45,350 nucleotides of DNA from Bacillota bacterium (lineage in GTDB: Bacteria; Bacillota_A; Clostridia; Christensenellales; Aristaeellaceae): assembly GCA_023421735.1 (NCBI GenBank), contig JAEZSP010000005.1, positions 1 through 45,350 of the forward strand, given 5' to 3'. The notes below the pieces were generated by a model, which worked only from the letters and a program-made list of their open reading frames with translations, was not told the origin of the DNA and did no database searches. Position numbers and translations under genes: made by a program. This document shows, one piece after another, positions 1 through 8,073 of this stretch (positions are counted from its first letter, which is position 1; each line of letters starts with the position of its first letter).

Positions 1-54
1 GAGGAAGCGATTGGGAGAGCGATAGCCAAGGGGGCGCATCGGGATACCGTTTGA
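1..54 (+). CDS. 3' end of an unidentified gene (partial)
   Basis: Frame 1 is open from the first base and stops at TGA 52-54, giving a 17-residue tail EEAIGRAIAKGAHRDTV. The composition looks coding (charged, helix-like), and a long palindrome begins two bases after the stop, as is common at transcript ends. I cannot identify the family from this fragment. Confidence 0.3.
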   Translation, partial: EEAIGRAIAKGAHRDTV

Positions 55-56
55 TC

Positions 57-90
57 GACTTTGGTAGGCAGCTAGCTGCCTACCAAAGTC
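57..90. repeat. perfect 34-bp palindrome
   Basis: Left arm GACTTTGGTAGGCAGCT is followed at once by its exact reverse complement, with CTAG at the centre. It sits 2 bp after a stop codon. No T-run follows on either strand, so it is not a standard intrinsic terminator. As RNA it would fold into a 15-bp stem with a CTAG loop. It could be a Rho-independent-like end, a dyad binding site, or two abutted inverted ends of a vanished element. Confidence 0.7.
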
Positions 91-443
91 AGCGAAATCG
101 TAGAAGGTATGCGAGTTGTAAAAACGCTCCTGGTCATTTCTATGGTTCCGCTTGACATGGTCGGAAAGTCCGCTCCCGGCTGCTTGGTCGGCGCATTCTG
201 CAAGCGCAATCAGCGGTGCGACACTGCCGCCGAAATCTCATCTTGTCAGCGCGCTTGCTCTGTGCGGTACAGGCCTGGAAGAAGCGGTTTAGACTTGCGG
301 CAGCAACTGATTATTTCCGTATGGATTGAGCGTAGCGTAAACAAATCAGGCAGACCCGAACCCATAGAAAGACGCCCGTGAATCGGTTTTCGATTTAGGA
401 TTCACGAACGTCTGGTCATTCTGGGCGAGTCAGTTTTCTCTCG
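91..443. other. non-coding spacer, nothing recognised
   Basis: About 350 bp between the palindrome and the stop of the ATPase gene on the minus strand. One frame is open at 109-381 (+) but it has no ribosome binding site, an unnatural Cys/Arg-rich composition and no family resemblance. I see no tRNA, riboswitch or CRISPR pattern. The only supported element is the hairpin at 370-413. Confidence 0.5.
370..413 (-). terminator. terminator of the minus-strand peptide importer operon
   Basis: Inverted repeat with arms AGACG..GTGAATC (370-384) and GATTCACG..CGTCT (399-413), mismatched by two or three bases in the middle. Read on the minus strand it lies about 30 bp after the ATPase stop at 444 and is followed by TTTCTAT, a short U-rich tail. 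Confidence 0.5.
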
Positions 444-1412
444 TTAATCGGCGTACAGGCATGCGGCAAAGCGGCCGGGAGATACTTCGCGCAAATCAGG
501 GCGTTCCTGCAGACAGTCTTTTTGCCGCTTGGGACAGCGCGGATGAAATGCACAGCCGGAGGGCAGGCGCAGCAGGCTTGGCACCTCGCCGGTCAGCGGA
601 ATGTGCTCTCTGCGCTCCTGCGCGGGGGAAAGGATGGAGGAAAGCAGCGCGCGCGTATAGGGATGACGCGGATCCTCATAGATCGATTCGACCGGCCCGT
701 ATTCCACGAGCCTGCCCAGATACATGACGCCAATCCGGTCGCTCATGTACTGCACCACGTTCAAGTCGTGGGAGATGAATAGATACGTGAGATTCCGGCT
801 CTTTTGCAGATCCTTGAGGAGGTTCAGAATCTGGGACTGTATGGAAACATCCAGCGCCGAAACCGCCTCGTCCGTCACGAGCATTTTTGCCTCCAACATG
901 AGCGCGGCTGCGATGCTCACGCGCTGGCGCTGCCCACCGCTCAGTTCACCCGGATACCGCGTGAGAAAACGTTCGTCAAGCCCAACTGACGCGAGCGTTT
1001 CGACCACCTTTTGCCGTCGCGTCGATCGGTCATGGGAAAAGTGAATTTTGAGCGGTTCTTCGACGATCCAGCCGATTTTTTTCTTGGGATTGAGCGAGGC
1101 ATAGGGATCCTGAAATATGACCTGCACGTCCCTGCGCATCTGTTTGCGCGCCGATGTGCGCATATCGCGCACAGGTGCGCCTTCGTAGGCGATGTCGCCT
1201 CCGCTGGGCGCAAGGAGCCCGGCGAGCAGATGCCCGGCGGTCGTCTTCCCGCAGCCGGATTCGCCCACCAGTCCGAACACTTCGCCGGGATATATCTGTA
1301 AATTCAGGCCGTCTACCGCCCGTATTTCCTTCTTGCCGAATCCCACGCCTGTGCGCACCATATATCGCTTGGTGAGCGAGCGGGCTTCGATCAGCGGTCT
1401 TTTAGATTGCAA
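444..1412 (-). CDS. dppF: oligopeptide/dipeptide ABC importer ATPase (DppF/OppF type)
   Basis: A 322-residue cytoplasmic ATPase, the second of two NBDs of a peptide importer. Visible motifs are Walker A GESGCGKT (about 50-57), Q-loop FQDPYASLNP (about 100), signature LSGGQ (157-161), Walker B followed by DE (177-182) and an ISHD switch histidine. The C-terminal region carries the HPYTRALL and CAFHPRC segments typical of the oligopeptide ATPase C-terminal domain. The start overlaps the stop of the upstream ATPase gene by 11 bp, indicating translational coupling, and this is the last gene of the operon. One oddity is that the usual DEP after Walker B reads DEA. The substrate (di-, tri- or oligopeptide, or nickel) cannot be decided from sequence. 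Confidence 0.93.
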   Translation of the reverse strand: MQSKRPLIEARSLTKRYMVRTGVGFGKKEIRAVDGLNLQIYPGEVFGLVGESGCGKTTAGHLLAGLLAPSGGDIAYEGAPVRDMRTSARKQMRRDVQVIFQDPYASLNPKKKIGWIVEEPLKIHFSHDRSTRRQKVVETLASVGLDERFLTRYPGELSGGQRQRVSIAAALMLEAKMLVTDEAVSALDVSIQSQILNLLKDLQKSRNLTYLFISHDLNVVQYMSDRIGVMYLGRLVEYGPVESIYEDPRHPYTRALLSSILSPAQERREHIPLTGEVPSLLRLPSGCAFHPRCPKRQKDCLQERPDLREVSPGRFAACLYAD

Positions 1413-2388
1413 TCCGCTTCTCTCCTCTCAGGTGGCAGCGCACCTTCCGGCCATCAGACGCCGCCGTCAACGCGGGCATTTCATGCGCGCAGTGGGCAAT
1501 TCCTTCCGAGCAGCGCCCGTAAAAGGGGCATGCGCTGCGGGAACGTCCTTCAAGCGACGGAACAGTGCCGGGGATGCTGTAGAGTGCAGACCCGCGCTTG
1601 AACGACGTGGGGATGGAATTGAGAAGTCCCTGTGTGTAGGGATGTGCGGGGGTGCGGAGTACATCCGGCGTTGCTCCTTCTTCGACCACATAACCCGCGT
1701 ACATGACCACGATGCGCGTGCAGACGTGCCGCACCACGCCAAAATCGTGTGAGACGAGCAACATCGATGTTGAAAACTTCCGATTCATTTGCCGGATGAG
1801 TTCCAGAATTTGATACTGAATGGTCACATCCAGTGCGGTCGTCGGTTCATCGGCAATCAAAAGCCCCGGCGTATTCATGAGCGCCATGGCGATGACGATG
1901 CGCTGCTTCATGCCGCCCGACAGTCGATGCGGATATTCGCGGTACAGCGATTGCACGCGCGAGAGGCCTACGCTGCGCAGCATTTCAAACGTCGCGGCGC
2001 GCGCCTTGATCTTTCCCGCGCCAGGATTGTGTAAAAGGAATGCCTCGGCGATTTGCCGACCCACCGGAATCAGCGGATTGAGCGCGCGACCCGGTTCCTG
2101 AAAGATCATGGCGATCTCCCGGCCTCGCAGCGAACAGCGCTCCTTTTCACGCAGTGTGGTCAGCTCGTTTCCCCGATAGCGAATTTCGCCCCCGGCGATT
2201 CGCGCGGCGTCGGGCAAAAGTCCCATGATGGCAAGCGCGGTCATGCTCTTGCCGCAGCCGGACTCGCCCACCAGCCCCACTGTCTCCGCGCGTCCGATTG
2301 TCAGGCAGACATCATTGAGGACGGGTTTCGGCGTTTTCCCTGTCCGGATTTCCACATTCAGCCCGCGCACGTCGAGTATGTTTTCCAT
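1402..2388 (-). CDS. dppD: oligopeptide/dipeptide ABC importer ATPase (DppD/OppD type)
   Basis: A 328-residue ATPase that pairs with the downstream ATPase to energise the DppBC-type permease. Walker A GESGCGKS is at about 41-48, Q-loop FQEPGRALNP near 97, signature LSGGM at 156-160 and Walker B LLIADEP at 176-182. The C-terminal domain contains HPYTQGLLNSIP and a CPFYGRC segment, the cysteine-bearing tail of this family. Length is normal. It starts 4 bp after the permease stop and its own end overlaps the next gene, so all five transporter genes are read as one message. Confidence 0.93.
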   Translation of the reverse strand: MENILDVRGLNVEIRTGKTPKPVLNDVCLTIGRAETVGLVGESGCGKSMTALAIMGLLPDAARIAGGEIRYRGNELTTLREKERCSLRGREIAMIFQEPGRALNPLIPVGRQIAEAFLLHNPGAGKIKARAATFEMLRSVGLSRVQSLYREYPHRLSGGMKQRIVIAMALMNTPGLLIADEPTTALDVTIQYQILELIRQMNRKFSTSMLLVSHDFGVVRHVCTRIVVMYAGYVVEEGATPDVLRTPAHPYTQGLLNSIPTSFKRGSALYSIPGTVPSLEGRSRSACPFYGRCSEGIAHCAHEMPALTAASDGRKVRCHLRGEKRIAI

Positions 2389-2392
2389 GTGC

Positions 2393-3205
2393 TTAGACCC
2401 TCCTCTCGGAAAGATCCCGGATGCCGTCGCCCAGAAGGTTGAAGCCGAGCACCATCGCGGTGATCGTGCTGCCTGGGATGACGACGTACCAGGGTTGGGT
2501 CAGAAGATAGCTTTGCGCCTCGAAAAGCATCTTGCCCCAACTTGGATCGGGCGGCTGAATGCCCAGACCCAAATAGCTGAGTCCCGCTTCCGCCAGCACC
2601 GCGCCCGAAAATCCGAGCGAGGCGGTGACGAGAAGAGATGAGAGGATATTGGGCAATATGTGCAGCGCCATGATCCGCAGATGGGACGCGCCGCGCGCCC
2701 GCGCTGCACTGATGTAATCCATTTCCTTGATCTGCAAAAAACCCGCGCGCGTGATGCGGCAAAAACGCGGCACGGACATGACGCCCAGTGCGATCGCGGT
2801 ATGAAACGCGCCCGGGCCAAGTGCCGCGATGAAGATGAGCGCGAGAATCACGCCCGGGAACGCCATCTGCGCATCTGTGATCCGCATGATCACCTCGTCG
2901 AGGAGGCCACCGAAGTATCCGGCAACGGCACCCAGAAACAGGCCGACCACAAGACCGGCGCCCACGGCGAAAAAACCGACGAAAAAAGTCACCTGCGCGC
3001 CCTTGATGATCCGGCTGAAGATGTCACGCCCGAAGTTGTCTGTGCCCAACAGATGCTGGATCGAGGGATGCAGAAAGCTCGCCTTCGTGTTCATCTCGTT
3101 ATAGTCATACGGAATATAAACGAGGCTTAGGAGCATCAGCAAAAAAAGCGCCGAAATCAGCGCAGCGCCGATCCAGAGATTGTAGTTTTTCTTGTTCTGT
3201 TGCAT
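2393..3205 (-). CDS. dppC: peptide ABC importer permease (DppC type)
   Basis: A 270-residue inner permease subunit. A first TM helix (about 12-30) is followed by the conserved HLLGTDNFGRDIFSRII segment, then five more TM helices. The EAA coupling loop is visible as ARARGASHLRIMALHILPN (about 165-185). This is the BPD_transp_1 domain with the usual OppC N-terminal region, slightly shorter than many DppC proteins. It heterodimerises with the DppB-type permease encoded 9 bp upstream. Confidence 0.93.
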   Translation of the reverse strand: MQQNKKNYNLWIGAALISALFLLMLLSLVYIPYDYNEMNTKASFLHPSIQHLLGTDNFGRDIFSRIIKGAQVTFFVGFFAVGAGLVVGLFLGAVAGYFGGLLDEVIMRITDAQMAFPGVILALIFIAALGPGAFHTAIALGVMSVPRFCRITRAGFLQIKEMDYISAARARGASHLRIMALHILPNILSSLLVTASLGFSGAVLAEAGLSYLGLGIQPPDPSWGKMLFEAQSYLLTQPWYVVIPGSTITAMVLGFNLLGDGIRDLSERRV

Positions 3206-3214
3206 GTCATTGTC

Positions 3215-4156
3215 CTATCGAAGTTGAATGCGCGGGTCGATAAGGGTATATAAAACGTCTACGAAGGCGTTAAGCGCCACGACCGTCACCGCGAGGTAGA
3301 ACACCAGCGCCTGCACCATGGGCAGGTCCCGATTGCCAATTCCTGAAATGACGAGTCGGCCGATCCCGGGGAGGTTGAACACGTTTTCCACGATGATGCT
3401 GCCGCCCAATACCTCGGAGAGCATCATACCGAGTATGGTGATGGTGGGGAGAAGTGCGTTTCTGAGAATGTGCCGGAAGAGCGCCGCGTTCTTTGTCAAT
3501 CCCTTGCTGCGCGCGGTGCGCACATAATCCATCTGCATCTGATCGAGCAGCGTATTTTTCAGGTACCGAATCACCACCGCGGATGTGCCGATGGAGATGG
3601 CGCACGCCGGTAGCGTCAGCGAGCGGACGGCGCGACCAAAGCTTTGCGTAAACGGCACGAAATCGCCGGAGGGGAACCAGCGCAGTGTCACCGAAAACAC
3701 CAGAATCAGCATCATGCCCACCCAGAAGGAGGGCACGGAGACCCCTAACTGGGTGAGTGCGGACAAAAGCGTCGCAAATCGGCTGTTATTGTACTTCGCA
3801 AGGAAGATTGAAACGGGAACTGCGACCACGATGGTTATGAGAATAGACAAAACGGAGAGCGATACCGTGACCGGCAGGCTCGACGCCATGAGCGTGGCGA
3901 CCGGACGCTGATAGCGGAGCGAATCGCCAAGCTGTCCCTGAAAAAGGTTCTCGATCCAGTTGACGTACCGCGCGCCCAATGGCTGATCCAAACCCAGCTT
4001 GGCTTCCAGCGCCTGCACTTGGAGCGGATCCGCATCCGCTCCAAGGATAATCGAGGCCGGATTGCCCGGCAGGATTTGAAACGCGGCGAAGGTCAACAGC
4101 GAGATGAAAAGGAGCGTCGCGCAGACCGACAAGAACTTTCTGACCGCGTATGCCAT
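3215..4156 (-). CDS. dppB: peptide ABC importer permease (DppB type)
   Basis: A 313-residue membrane protein with six predicted TM helices. The N-terminal helix and the QILPGNPA segment are typical of DppB/OppB, as are the LGLDQPLGARYVNW motif (about 54-67) and the EAA loop RTARSKGLTKNAALFRHILR. The C-terminal LIDPRIQLR ending is the family signature. It starts 3 bp after the binding-protein stop, so it is co-translated with it. Confidence 0.93.
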   Translation of the reverse strand: MAYAVRKFLSVCATLLFISLLTFAAFQILPGNPASIILGADADPLQVQALEAKLGLDQPLGARYVNWIENLFQGQLGDSLRYQRPVATLMASSLPVTVSLSVLSILITIVVAVPVSIFLAKYNNSRFATLLSALTQLGVSVPSFWVGMMLILVFSVTLRWFPSGDFVPFTQSFGRAVRSLTLPACAISIGTSAVVIRYLKNTLLDQMQMDYVRTARSKGLTKNAALFRHILRNALLPTITILGMMLSEVLGGSIIVENVFNLPGIGRLVISGIGNRDLPMVQALVFYLAVTVVALNAFVDVLYTLIDPRIQLR

Positions 4157-4159
4157 GGC

Positions 4160-5662
4160 TTATTTTGCGACCGTCAAATCGCTGAGGTTGTAAAACGACA
4201 CGGGATAGATCTTGAAGCCGCTGACGCGATCGGCGACGGCGTACACCGCGCCGGGATCCTGAATGAACACGGTTGCGGCCTTGTCGACGAGAACCTGCTG
4301 GCACTTTTTGTAAATCTTCGCGCGTGCCGCCTGATCGGTGGTCGCGGAAGCCTCGGCAATCAGCGCGTCGTATTCCGGATCGGAGAAGTTGAAGTAGTTG
4401 CGGGCATAAGTGGAGGAGAAGCGGTTGAGGAAGTCTTGCGGGTCGAGCTTTCCGCTGTGGCCGATGATGGTTGTCTCGTAATCCTCGTTGGTATACACGC
4501 CATCGAGCCACTGCGCCCATTCAACGGGTTTGATTTCCAGGGTTACGCCGATTTTCGCAAGCTGATCCTTGATGACCTGTGCGGTATCCACATGCGTCTG
4601 ATAATTGGAGGGCACCGTGCAGGTGAGGGTGAAGCCGTCGGGATAGCCCGCATCGGCAAGCAACTGCTTGGCCTTTTCGATGTCCTGATTGTAGACGGTC
4701 AGGTTGTCGTTGTAATAAACGGCCATGCTGGGGCTCAGGAAGGAGTCCACGCGCGTGCCGCTGCCTTCCATGACCGCGTCGATGATCTCCTGCTTGTCGA
4801 TGGCATAGCAGATGGCCTTGCGCACGTTTTCATTATCGAGCGGCGCAACGGCGTTGTTGAGCGCGAACACCTGCACCATGTTGAGCGGGCCCTGCACGAT
4901 CTGGAAGCCGTCGCCCAGCGCGGGAATGTTGCGGGGGCTGACACCCGCGATGTCCAGTTCGCCGGTCTTGAGTGCCATGAGCCGCGCGTTCTCATCGGTC
5001 ATGATGACGAATTCGACGCGGTCGACAGAGGGCATGCGCGCCTCGGTGGTCGAATAAGCGGCGTTCTTTTCGAGCACGACCTTCTGACCCACCACGTACT
5101 CCACGAAGTGATAGGGGCCGGTGCCGATTGGCAATGTCGCATTGTCGTCGTAACCTGCCTCGCACACGGAGACCGTGCACTTGGTCAAAAAGCCCGCGTC
5201 CATCTGCTTGAGCGTAAGAACGGCCGTGAAATCGTCCGGCGTTTCCACCTTCTCGAGCGCCGCTGAAATGGTAGAGCTGAGCGCCTCGCCGCCGGAAAGG
5301 CCCGCAGGCTTCTCATAGGTGTACTTCACGTCGGCGGCGGTGAAGGGGTTGCCGTCGTGGAAGGTGACGCCCTCTTTGAGATGGAAAGTGTAAGTAATGT
5401 TATCATCCGAAATCTCGTAAGATTCGGCGAGCGCGGGAATGAACGCGCCGGTCTCATCGAAGGCCAGGAGACCTTCGAATACGTTCATCATCATGGACGA
5501 TGTGTCGGTCGCGGCGGAAAGCATGGGGTCGAGATTGTCCGGCTCGGAGCCGATCGCGATTTTCACCGTGGTCTGTTCGGCGGCGGCAAACGCGCCCGCC
5601 GCGATGCTCGCCGTCATGACGAGCGACAGAAGAAGCGCCAGAACGATCTTTCCGGTTTTCAT
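4160..5662 (-). CDS. dppA: peptide/nickel ABC importer substrate-binding protein
   Basis: A 500-residue extracellular solute-binding protein of family 5 (SBP_bac_5). A signal peptide covers about 1-27 (basic start MKTGK, hydrophobic core, AFA-AA cleavage site). The mature protein shows IAIGSEPDNLDPMLSAATD, the FHLKEGVTFHDGNPFTAADV motif (about 95-115) and later ADAGYPDGFTL, all hallmarks of the family. There is no lipobox cysteine, unusual for a Gram-positive-type binding protein. The ribosome binding site AAGGAG is well placed. It lies 38 bp after the metallo-hydrolase gene and 3 bp before dppB. The ligand is not predictable. Confidence 0.92.
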   Translation of the reverse strand: MKTGKIVLALLLSLVMTASIAAGAFAAAEQTTVKIAIGSEPDNLDPMLSAATDTSSMMMNVFEGLLAFDETGAFIPALAESYEISDDNITYTFHLKEGVTFHDGNPFTAADVKYTYEKPAGLSGGEALSSTISAALEKVETPDDFTAVLTLKQMDAGFLTKCTVSVCEAGYDDNATLPIGTGPYHFVEYVVGQKVVLEKNAAYSTTEARMPSVDRVEFVIMTDENARLMALKTGELDIAGVSPRNIPALGDGFQIVQGPLNMVQVFALNNAVAPLDNENVRKAICYAIDKQEIIDAVMEGSGTRVDSFLSPSMAVYYNDNLTVYNQDIEKAKQLLADAGYPDGFTLTCTVPSNYQTHVDTAQVIKDQLAKIGVTLEIKPVEWAQWLDGVYTNEDYETTIIGHSGKLDPQDFLNRFSSTYARNYFNFSDPEYDALIAEASATTDQAARAKIYKKCQQVLVDKAATVFIQDPGAVYAVADRVSGFKIYPVSFYNLSDLTVAK

Positions 5663-5700
5663 AAGATACTCTCCTTTTTTGTCCTTGGTTTTTTAGAAGG

Positions 5701-6426
5701 CTATATGGTTATTTGCATGCCCCGCGCGGCGAGCATAAGGTCGCCTGTGTACTGCTCACTCGCTTCGGCACGCAATTGTTTGATGTCTCCAAAGTGCGGA
5801 AAGTGCGTTAGCAAAAGCTGTCCGACGCCCGCCTTTTGCGCCAGAATGCCGGTCTGCGCGCTGGTCAGATGCATGTCCTTCGCAATGGCAGCCTGCGCGG
5901 CATAAAAGCTCGACTCACAAAGGAACAGATCCGCACCCCGTGCAAAATCGGCAAGCGCCTCGTCATACCCCGTGTCGCCCGAATAGACGAGCGCTTTTCC
6001 ACCCGCCGTAAACCGGAGCGCATAGGAAGGGATCTCGTGTATGTTTGCGTGCGCTTCGACGTGAAACGCGCCTATGTCAAATGATAATTCGGGCAGATAG
6101 CTGTCACCCGTGCAATATTCGCCGTATGTGAGCCTGTCTAAACCGTCCGGCCCCCAGGCGGCGAGCGGTGTGCTTCTGCGGCGGAGCAGCATGTCGATCA
6201 TCGCCGCGTGATGCAGACAACCGAGATCCGCGTCGTGATCGGGATGATAATGGGAGACGACCAGCGCGTCAAGCGCGGGGAGCGGAAGGACCGTCTGGAG
6301 CCGTGCGAGGACGCCGCTCCCGCAATCGACGAGAATCCGGGTTCCGTCCGCCTCGAGAAGGTATCCGGAAGTGGCGCCGTCCGGCTCCGGATATGCGCCG
6401 AAACAGCCGATCACAGTGAGCTTCAT
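5701..6426 (-). CDS. metallo-beta-lactamase-fold hydrolase (RNase Z/YhfI-like)
   Basis: A 241-residue cytoplasmic protein. The start chosen is ATG 6426 because GGAGGAAGCGAT lies directly upstream and the protein then begins MKLTVIGCFGAYPEP, as family members do. A longer frame upstream lacks support. Zinc ligands are visible in SHYHPDHD (His59, His61, Asp63, His64), a later YSGDTGY (Asp bridging ligand) and LLLTHFPHF. The pattern matches the small RNase Z/YhfI-like branch that acts on phosphodiesters or cyclic nucleotides, but the substrate is unknown. It sits between the HAD remnant and the peptide importer in one operon. Confidence 0.85.
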   Translation of the reverse strand: MKLTVIGCFGAYPEPDGATSGYLLEADGTRILVDCGSGVLARLQTVLPLPALDALVVSHYHPDHDADLGCLHHAAMIDMLLRRRSTPLAAWGPDGLDRLTYGEYCTGDSYLPELSFDIGAFHVEAHANIHEIPSYALRFTAGGKALVYSGDTGYDEALADFARGADLFLCESSFYAAQAAIAKDMHLTSAQTGILAQKAGVGQLLLTHFPHFGDIKQLRAEASEQYTGDLMLAARGMQITI

Positions 6427-6461
6427 ATCGCTTCCTCCATGCCAAGATATGCGGGAATCGC

Positions 6462-6835
6462 TCACACGCCAGGAATGATGTGCGGATGATCGATTTCTTC
6501 AATCCCGAGCCAGCCATATGGATTGATAAGCAGCGTTTCCATGCCTGCGCCGTGCGCGCCGACTACGTCGTCATAATAATTGTCGCCCACATAGATGGCC
6601 TGATCGGCCGTCACGCCGAGGGCCTGAAGCGCAATGTGGAATATTTCTGCATGGGGCTTTTCGACGCCCGCTTCGTCGGATACCACAACAGCGTCCATGA
6701 ACGCCATAAGACCCACATCCTGAAGCACGCGGCGCGCTGGTACAACGCGGCACGTGGAACTTGCACCAATGTCATGCACAAATCGAACAGGATGCAGTTT
6801 GCGTTTTCAAATGGCGCGCGAATAATGGGGGACAC
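6462..6835 (-). pseudogene. HAD-superfamily hydrolase remnant with the cap domain deleted
   Basis: Two frames carry pieces of one HAD phosphatase. The frame upstream on the minus strand (about 6835-6760) encodes NCILFDLCMTLVQV, the motif I region (usually FDLDGTL or FDLYGTL). A different frame (about 6779-6462) encodes the C-terminal half: ARRVLQDVGL, VSDEAGVEKPHAEIF (motif III lysine) and YVGDNYYDDVVGAHGAGM (motif IV). The roughly 80-100 residues of cap domain that should lie between them are absent, and the two parts are out of frame. This is a deletion plus frameshift, so the gene is dead. A C-terminal fragment could still be translated, but it would lack the nucleophile. Confidence 0.65.
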
Positions 6836-7101
6836 TCCTTTGTCGCGGTTGTTTTTACGCGGTGACACCATGCGAGGAAAAAGGCCATGGCGTCCGCCGC
6901 TCTTTTTTATTTTATCTGCGACATGCAAAAGACGAATACCGGGCTTATCAGTTTTGTGTAAAGTGGGCTTGCGTGGATCGGGACAGCAATATAGATGAAA
7001 CAAAAAATTGTCGTGCGATGGGAGAATTTACATTTGGAAGATATTTGGCTGACTTTATTCTGCCTATCGTGCCTTATATTGAAGGTCAGGTGGTGTTTTG
7101 A

Positions 7102-8073
7102 TTGCGCATACGGATTCAAGGCGTTTCAAAGGCGTTTGGCGATAAGCCTGTCATCAGGCATGTCGATCTCGACATCGAGAGCGGCTCATTTACAACTTTG
7201 CTTGGCCCATCCGGCTGCGGAAAGACGACGATTCTGCGCATGATCGCGGGACTCGAACATCCGGACGCGGGTGAGATTTCATTTGACGGCGCATACGTCT
7301 TTTCCCGGGAAAAAGGCGTCACCGTGCCGCCCGAGCGGCGCGGACTTGGTTTTGTGTTTCAGGATTTTGCGCTCTGGCCGCATATGACGGTGTTTGAAAA
7401 CGTGGCCTTCGGTCTGCGCGCACAGAAAAAGGCGGAAAACCTGACGGCACGGGTCGCGGAAGCGTTGGAAGCCGTGCGACTTGTCGGCTATGAGAAGCGG
7501 TATCCGCACCAGCTTTCGGGCGGTCAGCAGCAGCGCGTGGCTTTTGCGCGCGCCATCGTCATCAGACCCCGCTGCATCCTCTTTGATGAGCCGCTCTCCG
7601 CGCTCGATGCACTTTTGCGCGAGGAAATGCGCGCGGAACTTAAGCTCCTGACCAAAAACCTTGGCATTACATCCGTCTTTGTCACGCATGATCAGACGGA
7701 GGCCATGAGCCTTTCCGACCGGATCGCCGTTTTCAAGCAGGGGACGCTTCTACAATATGATACGCCCGAGGCCATTTACCGCGCGCCTGCAGATCCGTTT
7801 GTGGCGCGCTTTGTGGGCAAATCAAACTGGCTTGACGAGGCCATCATGGTTCGTCCGGAGAAGATGAGCCTTTCGCCCATCGAGGGCGCCGTCACGGTGC
7901 CCATGAAGGTTTCGCTCGTCCAGTACATGGGCGACGGCTACGAGGTGACGCTCTCGGATGCGGATCACACGTGGCACTTTTTCACCCGTACCAGGCCGCC
8001 CGCCGGAGAACGGGCGCTTGTTCACATAAAACGGGAAGACCTCATCACATTCAAGGGAGGAACCTCAGCATGA
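7102..8073 (+). CDS. iron(III)/polyamine-type ABC importer ATPase (FbpC/PotA family)
   Basis: A 323-residue ATPase with Walker A GPSGCGKT (35-42), Q-loop FVFQDFALWPHMTV (about 85-97), signature LSGGQ (138-142), Walker B ILFDEP (about 159-164) and switch FVTHDQTEAM. The C-terminus holds a short TOBE-like segment, making it some 25 residues shorter than typical FbpC. The start is TTG 7102, preceded by AGGTGG, since the protein then begins at the usual position relative to the first strand. A TATATT at 7075-7080 may be its -10 box, but I see no convincing -35. Its stop overlaps the ATG of the binding protein (ATGA), showing coupling. Confidence 0.9.
   Translation: MRIRIQGVSKAFGDKPVIRHVDLDIESGSFTTLLGPSGCGKTTILRMIAGLEHPDAGEISFDGAYVFSREKGVTVPPERRGLGFVFQDFALWPHMTVFENVAFGLRAQKKAENLTARVAEALEAVRLVGYEKRYPHQLSGGQQQRVAFARAIVIRPRCILFDEPLSALDALLREEMRAELKLLTKNLGITSVFVTHDQTEAMSLSDRIAVFKQGTLLQYDTPEAIYRAPADPFVARFVGKSNWLDEAIMVRPEKMSLSPIEGAVTVPMKVSLVQYMGDGYEVTLSDADHTWHFFTRTRPPAGERALVHIKREDLITFKGGTSA

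Noticed and set aside
109..381. A 90-codon open frame in the left spacer
   Set aside because: It has no ribosome binding site, an implausible composition and ends inside a terminator hairpin.
4019..5266. A 415-codon open frame on the plus strand opposite dppA/dppB
   Set aside because: It crosses the junction of two well-supported genes and shows no family motifs.
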